64,000 bases of DNA from positions 104,169,905 to 104,233,904 of the forward strand of contig NC_079213.1 in NCBI RefSeq assembly GCF_029633865.1, read 5' to 3'. Positions 50,183 to 61,036 of this stretch are shown here, piece after piece. A program made the translations under genes and the position numbers. Within the stretch, counting starts at the first letter, position 1; each line of letters opens with the position of its first letter. A model generated the notes under the pieces. That model searched no databases. It saw only the letters and a list, made by a program, of their open reading frames with translations, and was not told where the DNA came from. Source of the stretch: Lampris incognitus (taxonomy: Eukaryota > Chordata > Actinopteri > Lampriformes > Lampridae).

Positions 50183-50443
50183 TACTGACTACGCCTGCTA
50201 CGCAAAGAGGACGTCAGTTGACCAGGCGGTCCTTCAATGTGACCTGGGACACACGTGCGTTTACACGTAAGGTCCGATGTGGAGAAATGCGTCCCAGGCC
50301 ACCTCCGAATGTGGCCTGGGCGATCGGATCTCAAGACGCACTGAGGACGCACTGGGTGCATTCACACCTGTACGGTACTCAGCGCTGTCCACTTGTGGTC
50401 GGATCACCCGAGGCACATCTTAGTACCAGGTGTGAACAGCCCC

Positions 50444-50884
50444 CCTACATACATACCGGGTTCCGGCCGCGCCCCGCACGGCGACAGGTAAGACCGCTTT
50501 TTTCCTTTTCTTGCTTTCTTTCTTTCTTTTTCTTTTTTGTAAGTCAAGTGCATTATGAAATCAGTCTTTTTGTATGATAAAATAAATTCACAACGAAAAC
50601 ACACGTCCTCGGAGAACCGCCGCAGTCAGAGCTGCAGACTGACTGCCCGCCGGACGCGAGATCATCCGAACTTCCCGAGTCCAAAGTCTGTCCGACTGCG
50701 CAGACTCGCTGTCACGCTTTACTTCTGGCACGGGCTTACAAAGTAGCCTTAAACTGTGTGTTTTATAATGATCGTTGTTATTTATGAATGGGTTATTCTT
50801 CATGCAGCATTGCTCGGAGTAAATATCCGTCAGGAAGTTCGTGGAAAGTGAGCTGTGTTCCGTTTCGATCCCTCGCGGCTGGAG
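50444..50884 (+). promoter_or_regulatory. Likely elovl8 promoter and 5' UTR region
   Basis: Unique, moderately CpG-rich sequence (50605-50735) starting where the transposon ends. It contains an NRF1-like half site (CTGCGCAG, about 50694). Transcript start not visible. No other gene recognised. Confidence 0.45.
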
Positions 50885-51317
50885 ATGGACTCTGCCTGGC
50901 AGAAGGTCCGGTCTGTGCACCAGTGGATACTGCAGAATGGAGGTAACCCAGTCGGACCGTCCAGTATGAGACAGCTTCCAGCTACAAGTCTATTCAGTGA
51001 AACCAAGCAGCAGTTGTCGTATAAGGACACAATAAGCTCATAGTCACTGTTATATTATGTTTTTAAGCCTTAACTACGTCTACCGGCATTCCTTCCTCTA
51101 AATGACAAGTTTGAGTGTGTGAATACTGGTGTATTGGAAGTAAAAAGGTCCACACTTTGGAGGGAAAAGACACGACCCAATTTCAGAAGGCTGACTAGAG
51201 TCCTGCAAAGACCTCGCAGTATTTCTGTAATTGTTTTTGCCTTGTTCTCACTGCATGTATATCTGTTTCCCTGTATGACTGAACTGGGAAAGCTGCAGGC
51301 AGGCAGGCAGGCAGGCA

Positions 51318-51352
<35 letters not shown>

Positions 51353-51402
51353 GCAGGCAGACAAGCAGACAGACACAGACAGGCAGGCAGACAGGCAGAC
51401 AC

Positions 51403-51445
<43 letters not shown>

Positions 51446-51647
51446 GTTATCTGTCTGTCTTCAGTGTGTGGGTGTTTGGAGATGCAGATGTGTCTCCCAG
51501 CTTGCAGCACGGCCTCATTCCTTTACACAATGACGCCTTTGTGGCGCTGGATGACAACTCATGTCACAGGACTTTACTTCTACCATGGCACTTTGTAAAT
51601 TATAGTATCCAGTTACAGTCCCTCCCTGGTGTATATATGTATATATA

Positions 51648-51679
<32 letters not shown>

Positions 51680-54600
51680 GAGGCCTGCACCTTCAACTTG
51701 ACAGCTCCATCGACAGGTGATGAAAGGCCTCTAGACATGCCTTTGTTTTCCCCACCAGGTCTTAACACAGGGCTCTATTATGTTGCAGACAAAAGGACGG
51801 ACCCGTGGCTGCTGGTCTACTCCCCCGTCCCGGTGTGTGTCATCTTCGTGCTGTATCTCTGTGTGGTCTGGGCCGGCCCCCGGCTGATGAAACACAGGGA
51901 ACCCTTCGACCTTAAAGTTGTCCTCACTGTGTACAACTTCACCATGGTCTGCCTGTCTGTGTACATGTTCCACGAGGTGTGTGTACTGCGTGTGTGTGTG
52001 GTCTTCCATTAACCTCCTGTTGTCCCGTTACTCTGCTCTGTTGTGTTGTTTCACAGTTCCACAGACATGACGATGATGATGATAACATGATGGAAACGTT
52101 GCATTTGCAGTTGTGGCCCCATTAGGCCTATACATATAACATAATGATGACAATGACCTATCTTTTCACTAATATTTGCATATTTTCAGTTTTTGGTGAC
52201 ATCCTGGCTGTCAAAGTACAGCTACCTGTGTCAGCCTGTGGACTACAGCACCCGCCCGCTTGCAATGAGGGTAAGAAAATACCAGCCTGTAATCCCTCAC
52301 TCGCTCGATAGTGAGCTATTGTAATATTCTAAGGTACTTTTCAAATTTCAGATGTACATTATTATTTACTGGTAGTAGACGGTGACCTGGTTTGACATCC
52401 AAATAAATGAATGAATGTCTTAGTCCCCAGTCCCCCAGCCCAGCCCTCCATCACAAGCCCTCTTTTTTCCTCAGTTGTTCCTCTCCTCCCTCCCTTCCTC
52501 TCCCAGATGGCCAACGTGTGCTGGTGGTTTTTCTTCTCCAAGGTCATTGAGCTCAGTGACACGGTAATCTCTTCCCGCAAAACCCTTGAATATCAGCTGA
52601 ATTCCCAGTCCGAAGGTCACCGGGTGAAAACTGCATGATAATCCCCTCTAACCCTCTGGGCGAGCAGGTGTTCTTCATCCTGAGGAAGAAGAACAGTCAG
52701 CTGACCTTCCTTCATATCTATCATCACGGCACCATGATCTTCAACTGGTGGGCTGGGGTCAAGTACGTGGCCGGGGGACAGTGTGAGTAGTGCTGGCCGA
52801 TGTGGAAAAGTGTTTTCATGATGATCAGAGGAAGGGTGTCCAGGTGGCGTGGTGGTCTATTCTGTTGCCTACCAACACGGGGATCGCCGATTCAAGTCCC
52901 CGTGTTACCTCCGGCTTGGTTGGGTGTCCCTACAGACACAATTGGCTGTGTCTGCGGGTGGGAAGCCGGATGTGGGTATGTGTCCCGGTTGCTGCACTAG
53001 CACCTCCTCTGGTTGGTCGGGGCACCTGTTCTCACAGTATGTGCTTACATATGCAAAAATATTGTGTCTAAGAATCCAAAATCCAGATGAGGTTCAGGTT
53101 CATCCCATTGAACCATTTTGTTCATTTGTTTTGTTTGCTGATAATGTACCCCCATGACGTACAGTTAGGGACTAGGCAATAATTCTGTAGTATCATTTAT
53201 ATCATCTTTCACCACTTCATATTACCAAAGTGAGGTTGTCCCACAGCATGGGGGTTGCTGGTCCGATTCCTGTACTGCCACACTTGTCAAAGAAGTGTCC
53301 TCAAGTGAGAAAGCTGGAGGATTTACATACAACCCTGAAATAACTCACTCCCCCTTTTTTCTGCTCCCTCCAGTTGAGAAGTATAAGATGTCACAGAGAC
53401 ATATGCAAATTATTAATAATAATAATAAAATAATAACGCCCTGTGTGGACTGGCGGCCTGTCCAGGGTGTCTCCCCGCCTGCTGCCCAGTGACTGCTGGG
53501 ATAGGCTCCAGCATCCCTGCGGCCCTGAGAGCAGGATAAGTGGTTCGGATAATGGATGGATGGATGAATAATAATGAGTTCTTTACAGAGAGTAGTGTGG
53601 CATCTGCAGTGTTGGACGTGCGTCGGTGTTGTCATATACGTGCTGGTTTCTACACTGTACTTTAAAGATCCACCTGATGGTGGTATCCAAGTAAAGCATT
53701 TTGTATTCTGCACAACTGGATTCAGGTGGAGTTTTTGAAAGTATACTTATTTTCTATTTCTTTTCTTCCTTTTTTTCTTCGTTTTTCATGTTATTGCTGA
53801 ATTAAAGCTTTAAAGAAATGTTCTTTGTAGGCGTTTTGCACATCAGTTGGTTTTGTTTAGTTATTGTCCCTACTGAGAATGCTCGCAAACCTGTGTACGT
53901 AAAATCGGAAGTCACATGGTGAGAGTCCTACATTTTGAAACCCCTCTCTTATTTGACACATTTGCATGCCTGAAATCAGTACTGACAGTCATGGCCACAG
54001 TCTGTGGCTATTGATTTTTTTTTGCTGTACTCAAACCCTCATATACTTCCATTCCTCTGTTGTCTTTTGCCATGCAGCCTTCTTCATTGGCCTGCTCAAC
54101 ACATTTGTCCACATTGTGATGTACTCCTACTACGGCCTGGCCGGCCTGGGGCCTCACATGCAGAAGTACCTTTGGTGGAAGCGCTACCTGACCTCTCTGC
54201 AGCTGGTGAGCAGCTCATGCATTTACTGTAGTGACACCCATTTACTGGACACGATGGCTACTGGCCACACACCGCGTGTCCTTTTACATAAATTGGAGGT
54301 CACCTGAACTTTGACTTGTCAGGACATAGGCCTAAGTTATACTGAATGGGAAACTACGGCAAAATGTTAAAGGATAATTCCGTTTGTTGTTTTTTTTCGC
54401 AACCCAGGCCTAATTTTCAAAGTTTTTGCTGTTGTGCGAATTGATTATAATTAAATTTTACTCACCGGCTTAATTTAGTAGATTTTGGACAAGGGAACAC
54501 TGCTGGACTCAACTTTACAATGGTGTCTTATGGGACAAGTGAACAGGAGTGTTAAATGTGTCCTTTAAACAACAAGCCCCCCCTAGTGTGTCAGTCAGAC

Positions 54601-55718
54601 TGTGTCCATGACTGTCCATTATCTATGACTTCTCTGTTTTGCTGGCTGGCTAGTTTATGGATGGTTACCACTACTTCTTTTGTGTGACACATTTAAATTC
54701 GACATAAAACAAATACATAAAACAAAAGAAAGAGGGGGGTAATAAAAGTAAAGAAAATGAAAAAATGAAATAAATGAAATACATAAATGAAAGGGAGGGG
54801 AGTCCTAGGGGTTCTCTGCGAGTTCAAGTTCTTCTATCAAGTCAGAGTTCTATAGCATTCTTCTCCTCCATTAAGCTCAGTGATGAGGAATAATGACAAC
54901 AGTTCCCTATGAAATATGAAGAAGCTTGGCTGTGTTTTCAGGAATCTGTTCTTATGTAAAAAGAACTGTCCAAGAAAAATAATTGTGCTAATTGCCAAAT
55001 CACGTGTTCCATCTTTCACAAACATACCAAAAATCACATTATCTTTTTCTTTAGTTCAGACAAATTGTCAAATTTAGGCACCAGCAAACGGACATTCATA
55101 AAACACACGTCCTGTTGTTTCAATGTGTTCATCGCAAAATGACCAGTTGTCACGGATGGTTAGCGCTTCCTGCGGTGAGCATAGGCTGCTGCTTCCTGCA
55201 GGGCGAACCAGGAAGTAGATCAGCAACGTCACCCACCGTCCAGCACACTGGAAATTGTGAGTAATAACTCAATTTGTACTTTTGCGTTCGCTTCCAAATA
55301 CGTCGTTTAGATAATTGGTTTTAATTGGATTTGTTGGAACGGGTCTGACGCTCGTGCTCAGTCGGTCCCATAAGACTCCGTTGTGGTCCAGCAGCGGTCC
55401 TGTGTCCAAAATCACACAACGAATCTGGTGAGTAAAAGGATTACCAATGTGGACGACAGCAAAATAAGACCCAAGCTTAAAAAAACTAAACAAAGACAAA
55501 CTCCTTCTTTAAAGAGTCAGCCGACCTCCCGTTCTCACGTGTCATTGCAGCTGCAGTTTGTGCTGTTGACCACACACACGGGTTACAACCTGTTCACCGA
55601 GTGCGACTTCCAGGACTCCATGAACACGGTGGTGTTTGCCTACTGCGTCAGCCTCATCGCCCTCTTCAGCAACTTCTACTACCAAAGCTACGTGAACCGG
55701 AAGAGGAAACAGAAGTGA
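50885..55718 (+). CDS. elovl8: Very-long-chain fatty acid elongase 8 (ELOVL family)
   Basis: Seven coding exons: 50885-50942, 51789-51976, 52190-52270, 52507-52563, 52668-52782, 54078-54205 and 55551-55718 (264 residues). The protein is a multi-pass ER membrane 3-keto-acyl-CoA synthase doing the condensation step of fatty-acid elongation. Family motifs are [16 protein letters not shown] (K-x2-E-x2-DT), the histidine box HIYHH (exon 5), [13 protein letters not shown] (exon 6) and LQLLQF at the exon 6/7 junction. Hydrophobic segments lie at about residues 28-47, 60-80, 110-125, 155-170, 200-220 and 232-250. The C-terminus KRKQK fits the KxKxx ER-retrieval signal. The overall wording ([16 protein letters not shown] near the N-terminus, [13 protein letters not shown]) matches the fish elovl8 group better than elovl4 or elovl7; a or b paralogue was not resolved. 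Elovl8 enzymes have been linked to polyunsaturated fatty-acid elongation in fish. Confidence 0.92.
51297..51446 (+). repeat. Compound (CAGG)n(CA)n(CAGA)n microsatellite
   Basis: Purine/CA-rich array in elovl8 intron 1; gives long artefactual frames on both strands. Confidence 0.95.
52834..53031 (+). mobile_element. tRNA-derived SINE, copy 8, 3'-truncated
   Basis: Head and first half only (to GGGGCACCTGTTC), in elovl8 intron 5. Loss of the 3' half is unusual for a retroposed copy and implies a later deletion. Confidence 0.82.
53440..53566 (+). mobile_element. L2-type LINE 3' tail
   Basis: Same tail as at 30720-30836, ending in (GGAT)n; flanked by AATAAT-rich sequence. In elovl8 intron 5. Confidence 0.8.
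54371..55508. mobile_element. TTAA-flanked MITE (piggyBac-like), type A relative
   Basis: The left end AGGATAATTCCGTTTG directly follows TTAA (54367-54370). The right end is complementary and directly precedes TTAA (55509-55512). Inner inverted blocks include TTTTACTCACC / GGTGAGTAAAA and CTTATGGGAC / GTCCCATAAG. About 1.14 kb with no transposase. The left end resembles that of 6868-8028. The right end lies 42 bp before elovl8 exon 7. Confidence 0.78.
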
Positions 55719-56149
55719 CGCGTACGCGCGGGCAATCGCACGCTGTCGCCTTGTCAGTGACGTCAGCTGTGATATTTGGCAACAAAAAAAAAATCCTCCG
55801 TACCGAGTTCTTCAGGCGGCCTAAACTTATTCTTGAACCCTACTCAAGTCCTTTCAGCCGGTTGTTGGCCCACCTTTAACCAAACTTGTTTCTCTTACCA
55901 ACACCTACGTTTAGATGAACCAGAACCGGTCAAACAAGGTGCATTATGGGTTCGGTTTTCATAGGTTTTACCGACCTTTCATGAGGTCACTCCCGTGCCT
56001 CCTATCTGCAGTACCGATAAATGCCCACTAGAGGGCAGAGCCTGTTCATAATAAGGCCACCGCAGCAGTTCAGTTCATGCGCGCCTGAATGTTAATTGAA
56101 TGTCTGTATATGATTTGGCCAAATATTGTGTAGCTAGGCACATACAATC

Positions 56150-56155
56150 AATAAA
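56150..56155 (+). other. elovl8 polyadenylation signal
   Basis: AATAAA 431 nt after the elovl8 stop codon. Confidence 0.65.
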
Positions 56156-56276
56156 AGATGTGAATATTTTGAGTCCTGCTCATTTCTTTTTACATATTTT
56201 TTTTGACATGGATGGCCCACTTTAAAATTGAAAAAAAAAGAGGAGAGTGGAGATTTGCTGCATGATTGTACAATTA

Positions 56277-56282
56277 TTTATT
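56277..56282 (-). other. Polyadenylation signal of the minus-strand gene
   Basis: TTTATT on plus is AATAAA on minus, 880 nt downstream of the stop codon at 57162-57164. The 3' UTR would then cover about 56260-57161. Confidence 0.5.
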
Positions 56283-57161
56283 TCTTAAACTGGGAAAAGA
56301 GAAACATTCAAATGGTAGTTTTAAACAAACTGTACATTTTATACAAACAATAAATCGACTGGTTTCTGACCTATAATATTTTACGTAACGGACGATGAAC
56401 CCGAGCCCTCCTCCAGACATGTCTTCCAGAAAAACAAAAATCCAAGCAAAAACAAAGTTTAAAAAAAAGGCAAAAAAATTTTTTTTTCCCACAGCTTAAA
56501 CAACACAGCAAAATGATATTCCTACACTTCAGTCTAAAACAGATTGAATGATGTAGATACTGAGACAGAACAATGGGAGGACATGTCTTTTGAAACGAGT
56601 CCTTTTGAATCTTTCAGATTTCTGTACAGCAAAGCTATAGTCGCGCATGCTACATTTGGATAGACGAGAGCCTCGCACCAACATTGTCAAAACATCTTTC
56701 TTACGTCACGTTTTAGTAAGTATGAACCAGAGTTGGGTCAAATAGCAATATTTATTTATTTTTTTTATAACAGATTTATTTCTCAATTGCTTCGAGTACC
56801 AGACGGGTATAGGCTGCACCAAGACCATTTGAATAAACTTGGTTAAGTTGTATTCAAGTCAGAGTTACCGTCAACTTGACTTTCAACCCCTTTCTTGTGT
56901 TAAAGTGACGTCCCTCGAATCTAGTATACTGTCCTGTATGGCGAGCTCCCGTCTACACAGTACTTAAGCGGGTTGAAACAACCATAAAAAAAAAAAATGA
57001 ATAGAAACCATTTTGACCCAGGTTTTTTATGGAGGAGGCGAACAGGAAATAGAAGAAGAGATGATTTGGGAGTATTAAGATGCAACCCAGAGGAGTTTGG
57101 TTGGACGGCGTCATCTTGTGTAAGTGGGGGGGTGGGGGTGTTGTCCTGACGTGGCGGCGCT

Positions 57162-57721
57162 CTACGTCTCGGTATAGACGGAGGAAATGTGGCTCAGGCT
57201 GCGGTCAAAGCTTCCCACCTGGAAGAAGATGCTCTCCTCTGGGCTGGAGGAGAACTGGCATCCTGCTCCCCCCTGGAGCTCCTGCGTCAGGCTGAAACCT
57301 GCCAAGGGTAGACATGATGACACTCAGACATTTTCTTTTTTCTTTTCCTTGAACGTCACTCGGCTCACCGTTTCAATTACGGTCATCATGAGGTCATTGT
57401 GCAAGTTATATTTTTGAACTGTCCTCAAAGTAAAACACAGAGATTATAAATGAATGATGTGAACTGAAGCTGTTTAAACAAAGGGCGAGTTGTTGCGTTG
57501 TAGTTTGTTTATATATAACCATGTCATGGGAGAAGCCCGTGAACGCTCGGCGTCACCTGCAGTGGAGACGCCGTTGCCGGTGGAGGACATTTGGAAGCCG
57601 TTGTGCTGATGGGAAGTGTAGGCCTGAGAGTCCGCTGGGACGCCGTGGATGCCGCTGACCGTCTGCTCCATTCTGTAGGAATCACCGAAGTGGAAACAGC
57701 TCTGGAAACTGCCCTGGTAGT
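57162..57721 (-). CDS. Unidentified gene, last two coding exons
   Basis: Two minus-strand exons with consensus splice sites and matching phase: 57721-57557 (acceptor after a C/T-rich stretch) and 57298-57162 (stop TAG). Together they give about 99 C-terminal residues. The sequence is rich in Ser, Gly, Gln and aromatics (SFQSCFHFGDSYRMEQ, then HQHNGFQMSSTG, then CQFSSSPEESIFFQVGSF) and ends in VYTET. This composition resembles the tail of a developmental transcription factor, but I do not recognise the family. No upstream exon with a homeobox, zinc finger or other DNA-binding motif was found up to 64000, so the rest is probably outside the window or in exons I missed. It converges with elovl8. 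Confidence 0.65.
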
Positions 57722-57723
57722 CT

Positions 57724-58260
57724 GTGGGGTGGGGTGGGATGGGGTGGGGATGAACAGATAATCAGAAGATTAAAAAAAAAAGAAGGTCAAACTCGGACAG
57801 ACCGCCGCTAATATGCATGGGCAGTTCGGTTCTGTTTCCGCAAGGTCAACGAACGCCTTGGTCCGGTTGAGAAACTCAACACGGCCACCGAAAATTATGA
57901 CAATGCTATATTTGTGCTCGCGCTAACTCTGCCAATTCCAGTTTGTAACATTCGTCTCCCTCGCCTTTTTTCCCCCCGCTTGTACTCAGAAACGACCGCA
58001 GGAGTCACGATAATGGGAAAGCTGTGTTTCCTGGAGCGCTTTTACGCAACTCCTCGACCACAGCGTGGTTTGAGAGACGTCCATGCGTAGATCTTTAACA
58101 GGGGAAAACAGTGTTTAAGGCATTAGGAGACGGCCCGGGAGTGACAGCTGAGCCTGCCGTGTTAGGGCGCCGGGAGACAGCCGAGTGCATGAGCCAGCGT
58201 TTTGTTGGCTAATTCAGCACCGGGAAAAGGCTTCCGGCGTGTGGTTTTTCCCCCCTCCGT
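57724..58260. other. Presumed intron of the minus-strand gene
   Basis: Upstream (in gene direction) of the exon at 57721. No exon, repeat family or RNA gene recognised. Confidence 0.4.
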
Positions 58261-58272
58261 CCTCTCTCTCTC

Positions 58273-58337
<65 letters not shown>
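58261..58337 (+). repeat. (CT)n microsatellite
   Basis: About 36 CT units with one CCC interruption. Confidence 0.96.
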
Positions 58338-58338
<1 letters not shown>

Positions 58339-58877
58339 GCTCTCTCTCTGATGGAGCCACAGGGCAGTATCGCTGTTCTGACAGACAACTTCCTCTCCCT
58401 GCGCCCTTTCATGTGGGTCTGGTGGTGGAGTGGGGCTTTGAAGACTTGACATGAGGTTGTTCAGACACCCACACATCAGGACGTGTTGAGGTGATACGGC
58501 TCAGTGGGAAACATTTGACACACAAAGGAGATTGTGTAAAAGCACGAGACGGTCAACGGCTGCCAGTCACGTGTGCGGCGGGACGAACGTCAGCTCTGAT
58601 AAGCAAACCGTGGCCTCGGGAAGCTGGCGTCCCCCAAAAATGCACTCGGCTGCATCCAGCCGCCCAACACTGCACCTTGCAGTCGAGGGGGGGGGGGGGC
58701 GCGAGTCTCACCATCGTTGACAGGCTGCTGCTGGTGGTTGGTGTTGGTGGTGTTGGTGGTGGTATTGAGAGTAAGACTTGTGAGGGAGGATGTGCTGCTT
58801 CTCCAGCGAAGCAGGAGCAGGTGGAGGGCTCCCCCGTTCCCTTCATGCCCGGAGAAAGGAGAGGTCCTGGCACCCTG

Positions 58878-59202
<325 letters not shown>

Positions 59203-59293
59203 CACCAAGGTGAATACATTTAAAACACATTTCCACTGATGTAAGGTTCCCTGAAGAATGTGCCGGTCAATTCACAGTTCTTATTCAAACCCA

Positions 59294-59661
59294 GAACCCC
59301 ACTCTTCCGAGCCGTCCCGGTCTCTGCTCCACCCCCTCTGCCGATCCGGGGAGGGCTGCAGACTACCACATGCCTCCTCCCATACATGTGGAGTCGCCAG
59401 CCGCTTCTTTTCACCTGACAGCGAGGAGTTTCACCAGGGGGACATAGCGCATGGGAGGATCACGCTACTCCCCCCAGTTCCCCCTCCCTCCCAAACAGGC
59501 GCCCCGACCCATCAGAGGAGGCGCTAGTGCAGCGATCAGGACACCCACCCACAGACACAGCCAAATGTGTCTGTAGGGATGGCTGACCAAGCCGGAGGTA
59601 ACATGGGGATTCGAACCGGCGAGCCCCATGTTGGTAGGCAATGGAAGACCACCCGGACGCC
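59294..59661 (-). mobile_element. tRNA-derived SINE, copy 9
   Basis: Reverse orientation; the tail is missing (starts at the ACCCCACTCTTCC block). B box at about 59611-59621. Confidence 0.85.
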
Positions 59662-59662
59662 C

Positions 59663-60570
59663 CTATGTATTGTCTTTTACCTCACTTTTAACAGGTTTTC
59701 ACTGCACTGCATTGTTTTGGTCCAAATGTGCTATATGACCAAAAGTTTGACGGATTGATTGACTGATTTGACTGATTTATTGATAGTAATGTTTCACGGA
59801 AACTGCATGCTCCAACAACCCCCCTCCCCCCTGCCACCACATGTTATTGATCTTAAATCAACAGACGCCAGCCCCCCCCCCCCTTCTTTTCAGTGACTCC
59901 ACGGCTCGGGTGGAGCAGAGAGGAGAAAGAACAGAGTCGTGTTTAGATCTGTGACTCGTTCAGAGGGGATGTATTAGCATGACATGTTTGGGACTCGGTG
60001 GACTCTTAACAGCCCGGAGGAGTACTGAGATATCCTCATAGGATTTTTTTTTTTACTTGATTACATAAATGAAGCTTTGTCCGTTGCAATTGCTCCCAGC
60101 TGTGGCAGTGCACATGTTTAGAGATGCTCAGGCGCGTATCTCAAGTTCGAACTCCATTGTGCCATCCCGGCTATTGTGCCAACCCTTCAGCTTAAGTGGA
60201 GCCTGTTGCTTCAGCCTCGACATCAAAGAGTCACACAACACTCTTCGCTAAGCGAACCACAAAAAAAACCCAAAAAAACCCCAAAAAAAACCCAATACAA
60301 AACAATTGGTGAAGAATTGCCTTTTTTAAATGGATGGTTATAACTAGCAGATGGCGGTTTGGAATTTGAGCTATCGCTGGTACCTTCTCAGAAACCTGTA
60401 TTATGGGCTGTTTGTGACTTCCAGATCATGTTTATTGGCCGTCATGTAAGTTTGCACCCATGCATCCTCCACATGAAGTGTAGGAGAAAACTCTAACTTT
60501 ACTGGCACAGAAAGTGGCTACGCATTATAGCTGATCAGAATATACAATTATCTGATTATCTGCAAGTCAA
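59663..60570. other. No gene recognised
   Basis: Contains C-homopolymer runs (about 59872-59883) and A/C-rich low complexity at 60256-60300. No exon or RNA gene supported. Confidence 0.45.
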
Positions 60571-60585
60571 GAATTATGGGGTGAT

Positions 60586-61021
60586 GGGGGGCGTCCGGGT
60601 GGTGTGGCGGTCTATTCCATTGCCTGCCAACACGGGGATCACCGGTTCGAATCCCCGTGTTACCTCTGGCTTGGTCGGGCATCCCTACAGACACAATTGG
60701 CCGTGGCTGCAGGTGGGAAGCCGGTTGTGGGTATGTGTCCAGGTCGATGCACTAGCGCCTCCTCTGGTCGGTCGGGGTGCGTGTTTGGGGGGGAGGGGGA
60801 ACTGGGGGGAATAGCGTGATCCTCCCACGCGCTACGTCCCCCCTGGCGAAACTCCTCACTGTCAGGTGAAAAGCGGCTGGCGACTCCACGTGTATCGGAG
60901 GAGGAGGCATGTGGTAGTCTGCAGCCCTCCCCGGATCAGCAGAGGGGGTGGAGCAGAGACCGGGATGACTCGGAAGAGTGGGGTAATTGGCCGAATACAA
61001 TTGGGGAGAAAAGGAGGGGGG
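60586..61021 (+). mobile_element. tRNA-derived SINE, copy 10 (full length)
   Basis: Perfect 15-bp duplication GAATTATGGGGTGAT at 60571-60585 and 61022-61036. Best reference copy in this window: head with B box at 60644-60654, intact body and tail. Confidence 0.92.
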
Positions 61022-61036
61022 GAATTATGGGGTGAT

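Larger units (their letters stand above)
48803..50443. mobile_element. TIR DNA transposon containing nested elements
   Basis: The left end (GGCTGTTCAGACCTGATCC) and right end (complement of GGCTGTTCACACCTGGTAC) are inverted, with matching internal blocks GTGGACAGC and TTCACACCTGG. No transposase was found. The GC-rich CpG-dense stretch at about 48880-49100 belongs to this element, not to a promoter island of a recognised gene. A MITE (49472-49953) and an L2 fragment lie inside. Confidence 0.72.
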
